DNA of 34,096 nt from Bdellovibrionales bacterium (lineage in GTDB: Bacteria; Bdellovibrionota; Bdellovibrionia; Bdellovibrionales; UBA1609), in NCBI GenBank assembly GCA_028283955.1, contig JANQSP010000027.1:1-34096 (forward strand). Reading direction: 5' to 3'. Below, piece after piece: positions 20,844-30,002 of this stretch. Made by a program: the position numbers and the translations under genes. Within the stretch, counting starts at the first letter, position 1. Every line of letters starts with the position of its first letter. The notes under the pieces were generated by a model that saw only the letters and a list, made by a program, of their open reading frames with translations, searched no databases and was not told the DNA's origin.

Positions 20844-20964
20844 TACCCTCTCAAGGCAAAAGCAGGTCAAAACGAGTTCGGCTTTGAGCACAGAGCGGCT
20901 AAAAGCAGCTCTGTGGCAAAACGCATGTCTGAGCTTTTGAGCTGTCTTTTGACTTGAGAGGGTA
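20844..20964. mobile_element. MITE-like imperfect inverted-repeat element (121 bp)
   Basis: Perfect 12-bp terminal inverted repeat TACCCTCTCAAG...CTTGAGAGGGTA, imperfect pairing inwards, central ACAGAGC...GCTCTGT; non-coding; TA at both ends. Confidence 0.6.
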
Positions 20965-21034
20965 TGTGCTTATCGAATCAGAAGTTGTTTCAAAAGTTTT
21001 GTAATTTTTTTAAAAATGTTTAGAATGTGCCCTT

Positions 21035-21859
21035 ATGTTATCTTTTTTTATGACAATTCGATTGGAATATCTCAAATGGCTTCAGTCGCTTAAAATTTCT
21101 CTTTCCAAAAATCTGAATTACAAGATCAACTTTCTTCTTATGATGGTTATTCCTGTGCTTGTTTATTTTGCTATTAAGTATAATTTATGGAGTTCTATTT
21201 ATGCTACTAACTCTGCTGAAAGTATCAAAGGTTATACTCTGTCTCAGATGATTGAGTACCAGTTTTGGATTCTCATTTTTGAGCTTTTCGTTCGCTCTCA
21301 TTTTTTCAGTCGAAATATTTCTGAAGATATTCGTTTGGGAAGGATATCCGTCTTTTTATTATATCCTTTTGGATTTTTTAATTATCAATTAAGTCTGTTT
21401 TTCTCTGATAAACTGATTCAGTTTTTCATAGGTATTTTTTCTTTTTTTGTAGTTGTTACTTTTGGATGGATTGATATACCTTCAGTTGGTATTTTATTTA
21501 GAGCCGGTGTTTTTATTTTTATGGTGAGTGCTTTTTGGTTTTTTGCTCAGCTTCTTGTGGGTTTTATGGCTTTTTGGTTGGAGGAAACCTGGAGTATTAA
21601 TATCAGTATTCGTTTTATTTCCGCTTTTTTGTCCGGATTTATTGTTCCACTGGATATGTACCCTGAAATAATATCGAAGATCTTATTATGGACGCCCTTT
21701 CCCTATCTTATCTATATTCCAGTGAGGATACTAATGGGAGAATCGATTGATGTGGTTTTTTCCCTTTTTATTTTATTTATATGGATATTGATTTTATTTG
21801 TTTGTATCCAATTGGTGTGGAGAAAAGGATTGAAGCTTTACACTGGTGCAGGGATTTAA
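21035..21859 (+). CDS. ABC-2 type transporter permease (COG4587-like)
   Basis: 274 aa, about six hydrophobic segments; first gene of a permease-permease-ATPase trio. Confidence 0.82.
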   Translation: MLSFFMTIRLEYLKWLQSLKISLSKNLNYKINFLLMMVIPVLVYFAIKYNLWSSIYATNSAESIKGYTLSQMIEYQFWILIFELFVRSHFFSRNISEDIRLGRISVFLLYPFGFFNYQLSLFFSDKLIQFFIGIFSFFVVVTFGWIDIPSVGILFRAGVFIFMVSAFWFFAQLLVGFMAFWLEETWSINISIRFISAFLSGFIVPLDMYPEIISKILLWTPFPYLIYIPVRILMGESIDVVFSLFILFIWILILFVCIQLVWRKGLKLYTGAGI

Positions 21860-21862
21860 AAT

Positions 21863-22648
21863 ATGAAAAGATCGCTTTATAAATATATATCACTTTATAA
21901 AGAGTTTTTTAAGACAAGTTTAACCGAAGAATTAAGTTTTCGTTCTAATTTTATTCTTCAGTCTTTAATGAATATTATATTTATTGGGACTTATTTTTTT
22001 ACCTCTTTTTTTATTTTTGATCATATAGAACATATTGGAATGTGGAATGAAATAGAATTTCTTCTTTTTTTGTCTTTTGCCTTGGCTGTAGATCAAACTC
22101 ATTATTTAATTTTCTCTCCTAATTTTTGGGAATTTAGTGGTGATGTTATTTTAGGTACATTGGATTTTCAGCTTTTGAAACCATTTCCCACTCTGTTTAC
22201 CGTGCTTTTTAGAAGAGTGGCTGTTCCAGGGATTTTGACGGTACTTTTAACCTATTCTTTGGTGATTTATTTTGGTATTCAAGTTGAACTAAGTCTTTTA
22301 GTGTGGCTATCTCTTCCTCTTTGTTTGTTTCTATCTTTGTTTCTTCTTTTGGGGATAGAAGTTTTGATAGCCATGCTGAATTTTTTTACGGTGGAAGGAA
22401 TGGGGATTAATCAGCTTCGCCTTCAAGTGCAACATATTTGTCGTTGGCCTGATTTTATTTATAAGAATCCGGCCCGGATTTGGCTTTTTCCGCTTCTGGC
22501 TATTACTTCCATACCGGTTCGTTGGATTTTGGATATGAGTTATTGGAGTTGGCTTGTAGCTATGTTTTTTGGAGTATTGCTGTTATGGTTTTTTATTATA
22601 TTGTTATGGCCGAAGGCTTTAAACTTTTACGAATCCCCTTCCAGTTAA
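21863..22648 (+). CDS. ABC-2 type transporter permease (COG3694-like)
   Basis: 261 aa, multi-TM; 3 nt after the preceding permease; ...FVLFRRVAV/FLLLGIEVLIAMLNFFTVEG region typical of the family. Confidence 0.82.
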   Translation: MKRSLYKYISLYKEFFKTSLTEELSFRSNFILQSLMNIIFIGTYFFTSFFIFDHIEHIGMWNEIEFLLFLSFALAVDQTHYLIFSPNFWEFSGDVILGTLDFQLLKPFPTLFTVLFRRVAVPGILTVLLTYSLVIYFGIQVELSLLVWLSLPLCLFLSLFLLLGIEVLIAMLNFFTVEGMGINQLRLQVQHICRWPDFIYKNPARIWLFPLLAITSIPVRWILDMSYWSWLVAMFFGVLLLWFFIILLWPKALNFYESPSS

Positions 22649-22672
22649 ATCAGATTAAGAGGTAAATAAAAC

Positions 22673-23650
22673 ATGATTGAATGTAAAAAGCTTTCAAGAG
22701 ATTTTAAAATTTATACAAAAAAAGCCGGCCTGGCAGGGACTCTTCAGGCTTTTTTTAAAAGAACATATTATATCAATCAGGCGGTTAAAGACTTTGATTT
22801 GAATTTGGACTCTCACGGTCTGATAGGTTTATTGGGCCCTAATGGTTCAGGTAAAACCACTTTGATGAAGATGTTTACGGGAATTATTGTACCCAGTCGC
22901 GGGACAGTGGAGGTACTGGGAGAGGTTCCAAGTAAGAGAAAAAACTCTTTTAAAAGAAATATTAGTTTAGTTATGGGGAATAAGTCACAAGTGTGGTGGG
23001 ATATTCCCGCTATGGACTCTTTTCTTCTTTTTCAAAGATATTATGAGATAGAGGAAAAAGATTTTAAAAGAAGAGTTAATGATTTAGGGGAAAGATTAAA
23101 TATCAAATCCTTATTACAGGTTCCTGTACGGAAGCTCTCTTTAGGTGAAAGGATGAAAGTGGAGCTTATGGCTTGTCTTTTGCATGAACCCAAAGTGATC
23201 TTTTTGGATGAACCCACTATTGGTTTGGATATCGCATCTCAGAAAAATGTTCGTCAGTTTTTAAAAGATTATTATGAAGAAAAAAAGCCACTGATTGTTT
23301 TAACTTCTCATTATATGGCGGATGTGGAAGCCCTTTGTGAAAAGATTATTCTTATCGTAAAAGGGGAGAAAAGATTTGATGGCTCTATAGAGGGTTTTAA
23401 AGAAGGGTTTCGTAAAGAAAAAACGATAGTTTTTAATTTTGATGAAGCGATTGCAAATTTTCCGGAAAAGTGGAGAGAGCGGTTTTATTGCGATTGGAAC
23501 CAGGATAAAACCCAATTGAGAATTCGTGTTCCGGAAAAAGAACTTAAATCAGTGACAGTGGAAATTTTGAATCAGTATTCTGTAAGCGATTTTCATACTG
23601 AAAAGGTCAGTGTGGAAGAAGTAATGGATGATATTTTATCTCATCATTAG
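22673..23650 (+). CDS. ABC transporter ATP-binding protein (COG4586-like)
   Basis: 325 aa; Walker A GPNGSGKTT, signature LSLGERMKVELM, Walker B KVIFLDEPTIGLD, H-loop SHYMADVEALC. Confidence 0.95.
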   Translation: MIECKKLSRDFKIYTKKAGLAGTLQAFFKRTYYINQAVKDFDLNLDSHGLIGLLGPNGSGKTTLMKMFTGIIVPSRGTVEVLGEVPSKRKNSFKRNISLVMGNKSQVWWDIPAMDSFLLFQRYYEIEEKDFKRRVNDLGERLNIKSLLQVPVRKLSLGERMKVELMACLLHEPKVIFLDEPTIGLDIASQKNVRQFLKDYYEEKKPLIVLTSHYMADVEALCEKIILIVKGEKRFDGSIEGFKEGFRKEKTIVFNFDEAIANFPEKWRERFYCDWNQDKTQLRIRVPEKELKSVTVEILNQYSVSDFHTEKVSVEEVMDDILSHH

Positions 23651-24075
23651 GTTAGTGCTATTTTTTCTTTTAATACGAACATGTATTATATCTTCTATCA
23701 TATATTTTTATGGAAATAATTTTTTTCTTATTTTTTAGAAATGACAGAATATTTAATAAAAAAATGAACATAATATCATATTGTAGATCAAATAAGTGTG
23801 TAAAACATCCATTCCTGAGAAAAATTCACTGAGAAATATTTTTCTTTTTATTCACTTCAATCTTCATTTTTTATTTATGGTAGATATAATGAGGTTGTAT
23901 TTTATAAAATTGATAAGCTTTTCTTATACAGGTCATTTTATTTCAGTTTATAAATGTTGCGACAATCTCGATATAATTTACCCGTTCATACAGTGCTAAC
24001 TATAATCAGGAAAACGCCGGAGAAATTGAAAATACTTAATCTCTGGTTCCAATTATAACAGGAGGTTTTAAATCT

Positions 24076-25566
24076 ATGTGGAGATATTTAGTTGTTTTTA
24101 TTTGTTTTGGAGTGATTCCCGTTTTTGCCTGTATTGATGAAGGGGCGGGGTCTGAATTTGATGCAAAAATAGCTCTGGTTAAAAAGCTGGGAAGTGCTTC
24201 GATTGAGCTGGCTAATAAGGATATTGAAATTGAACTTACTGATAATTCCATTGTTTGGGTTCAGTCTGAAAATAAGATATTTGATGCCTATGTAAATCAA
24301 GGTGTTGCTTATCTTCATGTTTTTCATTTCATCGATGCGCTACGTTCATTTAAAATGGCTCATCAAATAGACCCTCAATCTCTTTACCCTGTAGCCGGAA
24401 TGATTTTTAGTTACATGAGGCTGTCACCAATGGATAGTGCCCCACTTGTTGAGAAACTCCTGCTCACTTCAAAGCAATGTGTAGATTCCGCCGGTCAAAA
24501 AGAAAAGATGTGGTATGATTTGGCTGTTGCTGTTTTTCTAAAGAAGACAGGCCTGTTTTTAGAAGAAAGATACCAGGATGCTACATCTTTGATGAGGGCC
24601 TATCTGCGTCTTTCCCGGGCCCATCCGAATGATGTTGAAGTTCTGACTTTAGGAACTTATATGGCTGGTGGCCAAGGTGCAAGGGATGAATTCTTAAAAG
24701 CGTTGGAAATTCAGCCTGATCATACAGGAGCGAACCACTATCTTTTGCATTTTATGGAGTATACAGGAAGAGCAGCGGAAGCCCTGCAGTATGCTCAAGT
24801 TCTTTATAAGAATGCCTCTTATAATGCTCATGCTGTGCATATGTTGGGTCATATTCTTCCCATAGTAGGACGCTGGTCCGAGGCAAAATCCCTATTTGAA
24901 GAAGCTAATGAGATTCATTTGGCCTGGGCCGAAAAAAATAAGGTTAGTCCTGAGGAGGATTGGCATTATTATCACAACCTTCATTTATTGTCTATGGTGC
25001 ATATTGGCCTTGGGGAATTGGAAGAAGGTTATAAAGTCCTAAAGAGTATATGTGATGCCACTAATTTTGGCAGCTATTTTTGTATTCAGTTATATGTATT
25101 ACATAATATCATGGAAGATCTGGATGTCGTACAGGAGCGCTACAATCAGGTTGTAGTGGAATATCCACAATCAAGACAGCATCTTCAAAGGGTGATGGAT
25201 GAAGTGGCCCTTCTTAAAGGAGCTGCATTTAGTGAAATGTCTGAAAATAGCAGAAACTTTCCCCACTTAATATTAGTAGATAGGATTATGCAGTCTCAAG
25301 ATCTGTTGATCCCTCCTCCCATACTAAGGTTGATTGATGATATTGAAGAGTATATTGAATCTTATTTTACTTATGCGGCTTTTGATAATTGGGTATTTGG
25401 GTTACTAAACTCTCTTCGTATTTTATCGGTGACAGCAAGAATCAAGGATAAAATGCTTTATGAAGCTACTTTATCAGCTATAAGAAAAACAGCGAATGAA
25501 TTTGACTTCGATTTGTACAACCATGTTGAAAGTGTAAAAAAGAATCGTCTCAGTGGATTAGAATGA
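24076..25566 (+). CDS. Secreted TPR-repeat protein with conserved His motifs
   Basis: 496 aa; signal peptide WRYLVVFICFGVIPVFACI; TPR-like helices; NHYLLHFMEYTGRAAEALQYAQ, AHAVHMLGHILPIVGRWSEA, YYHNLHLL. Confidence 0.8.
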   Translation: MWRYLVVFICFGVIPVFACIDEGAGSEFDAKIALVKKLGSASIELANKDIEIELTDNSIVWVQSENKIFDAYVNQGVAYLHVFHFIDALRSFKMAHQIDPQSLYPVAGMIFSYMRLSPMDSAPLVEKLLLTSKQCVDSAGQKEKMWYDLAVAVFLKKTGLFLEERYQDATSLMRAYLRLSRAHPNDVEVLTLGTYMAGGQGARDEFLKALEIQPDHTGANHYLLHFMEYTGRAAEALQYAQVLYKNASYNAHAVHMLGHILPIVGRWSEAKSLFEEANEIHLAWAEKNKVSPEEDWHYYHNLHLLSMVHIGLGELEEGYKVLKSICDATNFGSYFCIQLYVLHNIMEDLDVVQERYNQVVVEYPQSRQHLQRVMDEVALLKGAAFSEMSENSRNFPHLILVDRIMQSQDLLIPPPILRLIDDIEEYIESYFTYAAFDNWVFGLLNSLRILSVTARIKDKMLYEATLSAIRKTANEFDFDLYNHVESVKKNRLSGLE

Positions 25567-25810
25567 AAAAGAGAACAATTGTATCAGGTGAACCACTCCG
25601 GTGGTAACAGTTGTGGACCGGGTGGCCCTAATAGACCTTGTATTTATAATATAGAGACAAAAGCGGGTGTTATACGCTTGGCTATCATTAAACGATTCTC
25701 TTTATAATGATAATTTGATAAATTGTTTGTCAAAATCTGGACAAAGGATATTTAAAAAGTTATCAAAAGAATCTATATATCAACCTGGTTTGGTGCTGTT
25801 TCTTTGACCG

Positions 25811-25862
25811 TCCTTCCCGCGCAGGCGGGAATCCAGTGGCATATTGAATTTTAAACTGGGTA
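25811..25862. repeat. REP/MITE-like palindromic repeat, apparently truncated
   Basis: cgtccttcccgcgcaggcgggaatccag contains TTCCCGC-GCAG-GCGGGAA, followed by CCAGT...ACTGG. End coordinate approximate by a few nt. Confidence 0.6.
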
Positions 25863-25924
25863 ATATGAACTCCTTGGAAAAGGTTTGTTAAGAACATACT
25901 AAGCTTATTGAAAGGGAAAGGCTC

Positions 25925-27373
25925 ATGTCTCAGAGAATCACTGTTGCTTATGGAGATGGTATCGGACCGGAGATTATGACGGTTGTTTTGAATATACTGC
26001 GTAAAGCGGGAGCGGATTTTCAGGAAGATGTTATAGAACTGGGTGAAAAACTGTATAAACAAGGATATTCATCAGGTATCAAGCCGGAAGATTGGCATAT
26101 TATCAGTAAAAATAAAGTTTTTCTTAAAGCTCCCATTACCACTCCTCAAGGTGGTGGTTTCAAAAGCCTTAATGTTAAAATTAGAAAAAGCCTTGGTCTT
26201 TTTGCCAATGTGAGGCCGGTTAAGGCTTTGCACCCTTATGTAAATACCAAGTTTCCGGATATAGATGTGGTGGTTATTCGTGAAAACGAGGAAGACTTAT
26301 ATGCCGGGATTGAGCATCGTCAAACCCAGGAGGTTTTTCAGTGTTTAAAGTTAATCAGTGTTCCGGGTTCCCTGAAAATTGTTCGTTATGCTTTTGAGTA
26401 TGCAAAACAAATGGGGAGAAAAAAGGTAACCTGCATGACAAAAGACAATATTATGAAACTGACGGATGGTACTTTTCATAAAATTTTTGATCAAATCGCA
26501 AAAGAATATCCTAAGATTGAAAATGAACATTGGATTATTGATATAGGAGCAGCAAAGTTTTCCACGCAGCCTTCCGCTTTTGATGTGGTTTTACTGCCTA
26601 ACTTATATGGGGATATTTTAAGTGATATATCCGCTCAGATTGCCGGGTCGGTGGGTATCGGAGGTTCCGGTAATATCGGGGCCCGGCATGCTATGTTTGA
26701 GGCCATACATGGCTCGGCTCCAAGGCGGGCGGGACAGAATATGGCTAACCCAAGTGGCTTATTGAATGCAGCCTTGTTGATGCTAAACCATATGGGAGAA
26801 AACACTTTGGCTGAGAAGATACAAAATGCCTGGTTAAAAACAATTGAAGATGGAGTACATACTTATGATATTTACAATGAAAAAACCAGCAAGCAAAAAG
26901 TAAGTACAACAGACTTTGGGAAAGCGGTTGTTGAAAATCTGGGTGCCACCCCTCAGCAACTGACTTTTTCTTCCATACCAAAAGGTCATAAACCTATTCA
27001 GATTCAAATTTCAAAAATGCATTACTCTTCTCAGGAAAAAGTGTTGGATGGTGTTGATATTTTTGTTTGTGATCAAAACAGGGATCCGGAAGCACTGGCT
27101 GAAAAATTAGAAGCCGCAACTAAAGAAAATAATTTTTTGGAGCTTTCTTATATCACTAATAGAGGAATTAAAGTTTATCCTGATCCTAATCCCGCTACTT
27201 TTTGCACAGATCATTGGCGGTGTCGTTTTTTAAAGATAAAAGAGGACAATGTATTGGAGTATAGTCATATTATTTCTTTGTTGCAGGATCTGAGTTCTGA
27301 AAAAATAGAAATTATCAAAACAGAAAATCTGTATTCTTTTTCCGGTGAGAAAAATTATTCTCAAATTGGATAA
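25925..27373 (+). CDS. icd: Isocitrate dehydrogenase, long form with C-terminal extension
   Basis: 482 aa; AYGDGIGPEIM, ANVRPVKALHP, VVIRENEEDLYAGIEH, DVVLLPNLYGDILSDISAQIAGSVGIGGSGNIG, EAIHGSAPRRAGQNMANPSGLLNAALLML; about 480-aa size as in Rickettsia/Thermus-type enzymes. Confidence 0.93.
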   Translation: MSQRITVAYGDGIGPEIMTVVLNILRKAGADFQEDVIELGEKLYKQGYSSGIKPEDWHIISKNKVFLKAPITTPQGGGFKSLNVKIRKSLGLFANVRPVKALHPYVNTKFPDIDVVVIRENEEDLYAGIEHRQTQEVFQCLKLISVPGSLKIVRYAFEYAKQMGRKKVTCMTKDNIMKLTDGTFHKIFDQIAKEYPKIENEHWIIDIGAAKFSTQPSAFDVVLLPNLYGDILSDISAQIAGSVGIGGSGNIGARHAMFEAIHGSAPRRAGQNMANPSGLLNAALLMLNHMGENTLAEKIQNAWLKTIEDGVHTYDIYNEKTSKQKVSTTDFGKAVVENLGATPQQLTFSSIPKGHKPIQIQISKMHYSSQEKVLDGVDIFVCDQNRDPEALAEKLEAATKENNFLELSYITNRGIKVYPDPNPATFCTDHWRCRFLKIKEDNVLEYSHIISLLQDLSSEKIEIIKTENLYSFSGEKNYSQIG

Positions 27374-27379
27374 ACTACA

Positions 27380-28396
27380 TCAGGTTAAATTAATAAGTTC
27401 TTTTTCCATGATGTAGCCTAAGCAATCCGATTTGGCGATCTGAGTGTTTTTTGTCAACATTCCCGGGATAAAAGAGTTTTTTACTGTTAAGTTGTTTTCA
27501 GTAACAGAGAAAAATTGGTTGAAAATATTTGAACCATTTCTATCGATCAACTTCAGTTGAGTTGTATCATTTATTTTACCTAAAAAAGTTCCAGCCTTAA
27601 GCTGTTGAAAATTCAGTTCATCAAACTGACTGATAAAACATAAATGATTTTCTTTTAAAAAGGGTTGTTGGTGAAAAGAAATCACGGTATTCGGATCAAT
27701 GTAAAGTGTTGCAAAGGTGTGATAAACAGGAAATGTTTTTATTTTGTCTTTTTTCCACTTTTCTTCTTTATCTAAAATGCTTTCAATACAATTAATTCCG
27801 GAAATAATACCTTGAGTTTGACCGGGGAGTCCGCATTCAATAACAGTGGCAGGACAAATACGGGAAAGAGCAATAGATAAAACAGAATCCGGCTGGGTAA
27901 AGTAAACAATACTCTTGGAAAAAGTTTGAGCCAGTTTTACACATTCCTCTTTTTTTTCGTTGATACAGGCGTAAATAGGGTTTCTGCCTGTATTGTTGTG
28001 GATATCAATGGCTCCTTGAATGTTCTGATTTTTCGCATACTCCAAAACCGGTTTTATTAAAGTGTCTTCATAAGAAGAGCCGCCCTTCCATATACGATTA
28101 AAGTCAGGTTGATCTTTTAAATGACGAACCCCTTTTTCGCAGGCTTTTGGGTTGGCAACAAAGATAATAAGGCTTCTGGGTAAAGCTTTATCGCAATATT
28201 TTTTTAAAATTTCCTGTAGAATAATCAGTCCTGAATATTCATTTCCATGAAGAAGGATGGAAATAAAAAAAGGTTTGTCTTTTTCTCCTTTCAGATGAAG
28301 GAGAGTGGGACTGCTTATTAGTTTTGTTATCTCTCTTGGTTTTATATCCAGGAAACCTTCCGGAATATGATGTATAATTTTTAATTCTTCGTTCAT
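27380..28396 (-). CDS. Succinylglutamate desuccinylase/aspartoacylase-family zinc hydrolase (M14-like)
   Basis: 338 aa; LLHGNEYSGLIIL (HxxE), AIDIHNNTGRNPIYACI (third ligand), TVIECGLPGQ (catalytic Glu region). Confidence 0.85.
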   Translation of the reverse strand: MNEELKIIHHIPEGFLDIKPREITKLISSPTLLHLKGEKDKPFFISILLHGNEYSGLIILQEILKKYCDKALPRSLIIFVANPKACEKGVRHLKDQPDFNRIWKGGSSYEDTLIKPVLEYAKNQNIQGAIDIHNNTGRNPIYACINEKKEECVKLAQTFSKSIVYFTQPDSVLSIALSRICPATVIECGLPGQTQGIISGINCIESILDKEEKWKKDKIKTFPVYHTFATLYIDPNTVISFHQQPFLKENHLCFISQFDELNFQQLKAGTFLGKINDTTQLKLIDRNGSNIFNQFFSVTENNLTVKNSFIPGMLTKNTQIAKSDCLGYIMEKELINLT

Positions 28397-28400
28397 AATT

Positions 28401-29828
28401 TTAGATTTTCCATTTATAAATCGGAATATTTTGTTGTTGGTTTTCCCAGTAACTTTCTATCATTTTATCGAACTGTTTTCCAAACCTTTTAATAAAGGAT
28501 TTTTGCCAGGCGGAGCCGTTTTGTAAGGAAGTGGCTCTGTTTTTAATAACATCGTTAATTAAATAATCTGTTTTAGGGTCATTAAGAGATAATTGGTTTA
28601 ATTCTTCTCTTACAGGGGCAATAAGTTTTTCTGAAATGAGGTCGCTTATTTTATAGACTTTTTCATCCAGCCATTTCATTTCCGCGGAAAGCCCGGATTG
28701 AGAGGCGGAATAGAAAAACTTCTCTAATGTTTGGAAATCAATATAAAGCTTTTTTCCGTTTATATGTTTTTTTATCAGATGGACCAAACCGATAAAAAAT
28801 AAAATATTGGCTTGCATATCAATAATAGTGGGACCGGCTGAGGGAACCCGATGCTCAATGCGAACATGAGGAGTGCCTTGTTTATCAAAACCAATGAGGG
28901 GGCGATTCCATCTCCAGATAGTTCCATTGTGGAATAAAAGATGTTGTAATTTTTCTTTTTCTCCCTCTTTTATTTCAGGGAGTAAAGCAGGGTGTAAGAG
29001 ATTGTGGTCAAACAGTTCAGATATACATTTTATAAAACCATGCCCCAGGCCCACGCGGGATACTTTTCGCCCATTGTGTGTCACTGCCAATGAAATCACT
29101 TTTTCAAACATAGGTATACGGGATTCGTCCCATAGTTCTTTACCGCAAACAAAAGGGGAGTTGGCGCATAAAGCACTCATAATCGGACTGGCTATCAAAG
29201 AGGCATTATAAAAATCTTTTGCTTCAGAAAAATTTATTTGTAAATGAATCTGTAAGGAAGTGGTTTCCGCTTCATGCATAATACTACCTGTATCCAAATT
29301 TAATGTGTCTTTCCCTTGTATCTTGATATGCACGGGCTCTTCTCTCAGGGAATGAATCCGCTCATTAATGGCATAATACCTGTTTCTTGGATATATTTGC
29401 TTCATTCCAAAGGAAATTCGTGTGAGGTCAGGGTAAGTTCCTATAAACATAACTCTTCCCCGTTGTTGGGAGGCGGCTTTAGAGCACTTTTTCCAATAAA
29501 ACTGGAAATCTTCTTCCAGATGATAGGATAAATCTTTATCTATAGGAAAGGGATTGCCATTTATTTCAAAGTTGAACTTTGAAAGCTCCGGTGTCACGTT
29601 AGGGTCATCAATATTTTCTAAAAGCTTATCGCTACAGGCGTAAGGGAGTCCTCGTTCTTTAATAATCCATCCTTCTGCCTCGTACCCGCATATAAGTGGA
29701 GAAGAATGTTTAAAATGGTTTGTTTCTTTTATCCATTGCTTCAGAAGTTTTGTTTCTTCTTTGAGGAGCAGATGAAACTTTTGTTCCTGCTCTTTGGTAT
29801 AATGGAGTTGTTTTGTTTCCTGGCCCAT
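28401..29828 (-). CDS. GCS2-like carboxylate-amine / glutamate-cysteine ligase family protein
   Basis: 475 aa; CGYEAEGWII (ExE-type motif), ELSKFNFEINGNPFPI, RVEHRVPSAGPT-like region (VRIEHRVPSAGPTIIDMQAN). Confidence 0.75.
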   Translation of the reverse strand: MGQETKQLHYTKEQEQKFHLLLKEETKLLKQWIKETNHFKHSSPLICGYEAEGWIIKERGLPYACSDKLLENIDDPNVTPELSKFNFEINGNPFPIDKDLSYHLEEDFQFYWKKCSKAASQQRGRVMFIGTYPDLTRISFGMKQIYPRNRYYAINERIHSLREEPVHIKIQGKDTLNLDTGSIMHEAETTSLQIHLQINFSEAKDFYNASLIASPIMSALCANSPFVCGKELWDESRIPMFEKVISLAVTHNGRKVSRVGLGHGFIKCISELFDHNLLHPALLPEIKEGEKEKLQHLLFHNGTIWRWNRPLIGFDKQGTPHVRIEHRVPSAGPTIIDMQANILFFIGLVHLIKKHINGKKLYIDFQTLEKFFYSASQSGLSAEMKWLDEKVYKISDLISEKLIAPVREELNQLSLNDPKTDYLINDVIKNRATSLQNGSAWQKSFIKRFGKQFDKMIESYWENQQQNIPIYKWKI

Positions 29829-30002
29829 AAATATTCATTACGGCTTTTAAAAGAGCAAATTAAAAGTAAAATTTTCTTTTATAGGGCTTCATCAGGACTA
29901 ATAGGTATCCATTGCCCGTTCCTTAAAACAAAGTGTGAAAAATTTTCCGGCTGTTCATAAAAAAAACTGACATGAAATTTGATCTTTTATAATGTAAAAA
30001 CT

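Noticed and set aside
22480-22665. 61-aa ORF overlapping the second ABC permease
   Set aside because: Out-of-frame ORF within a well-supported permease gene.
23651-24075. AT-rich 425-bp intergenic region as a possible ncRNA or regulatory region
   Set aside because: Only weak AT-rich inverted repeats and a 67-aa ORF without features; nothing specific can be supported.
29706-29960. 84-aa ORF overlapping the 5' end of the GCS2-like gene
   Set aside because: Antisense to a conserved CDS and AT-rich, with no domain signal.
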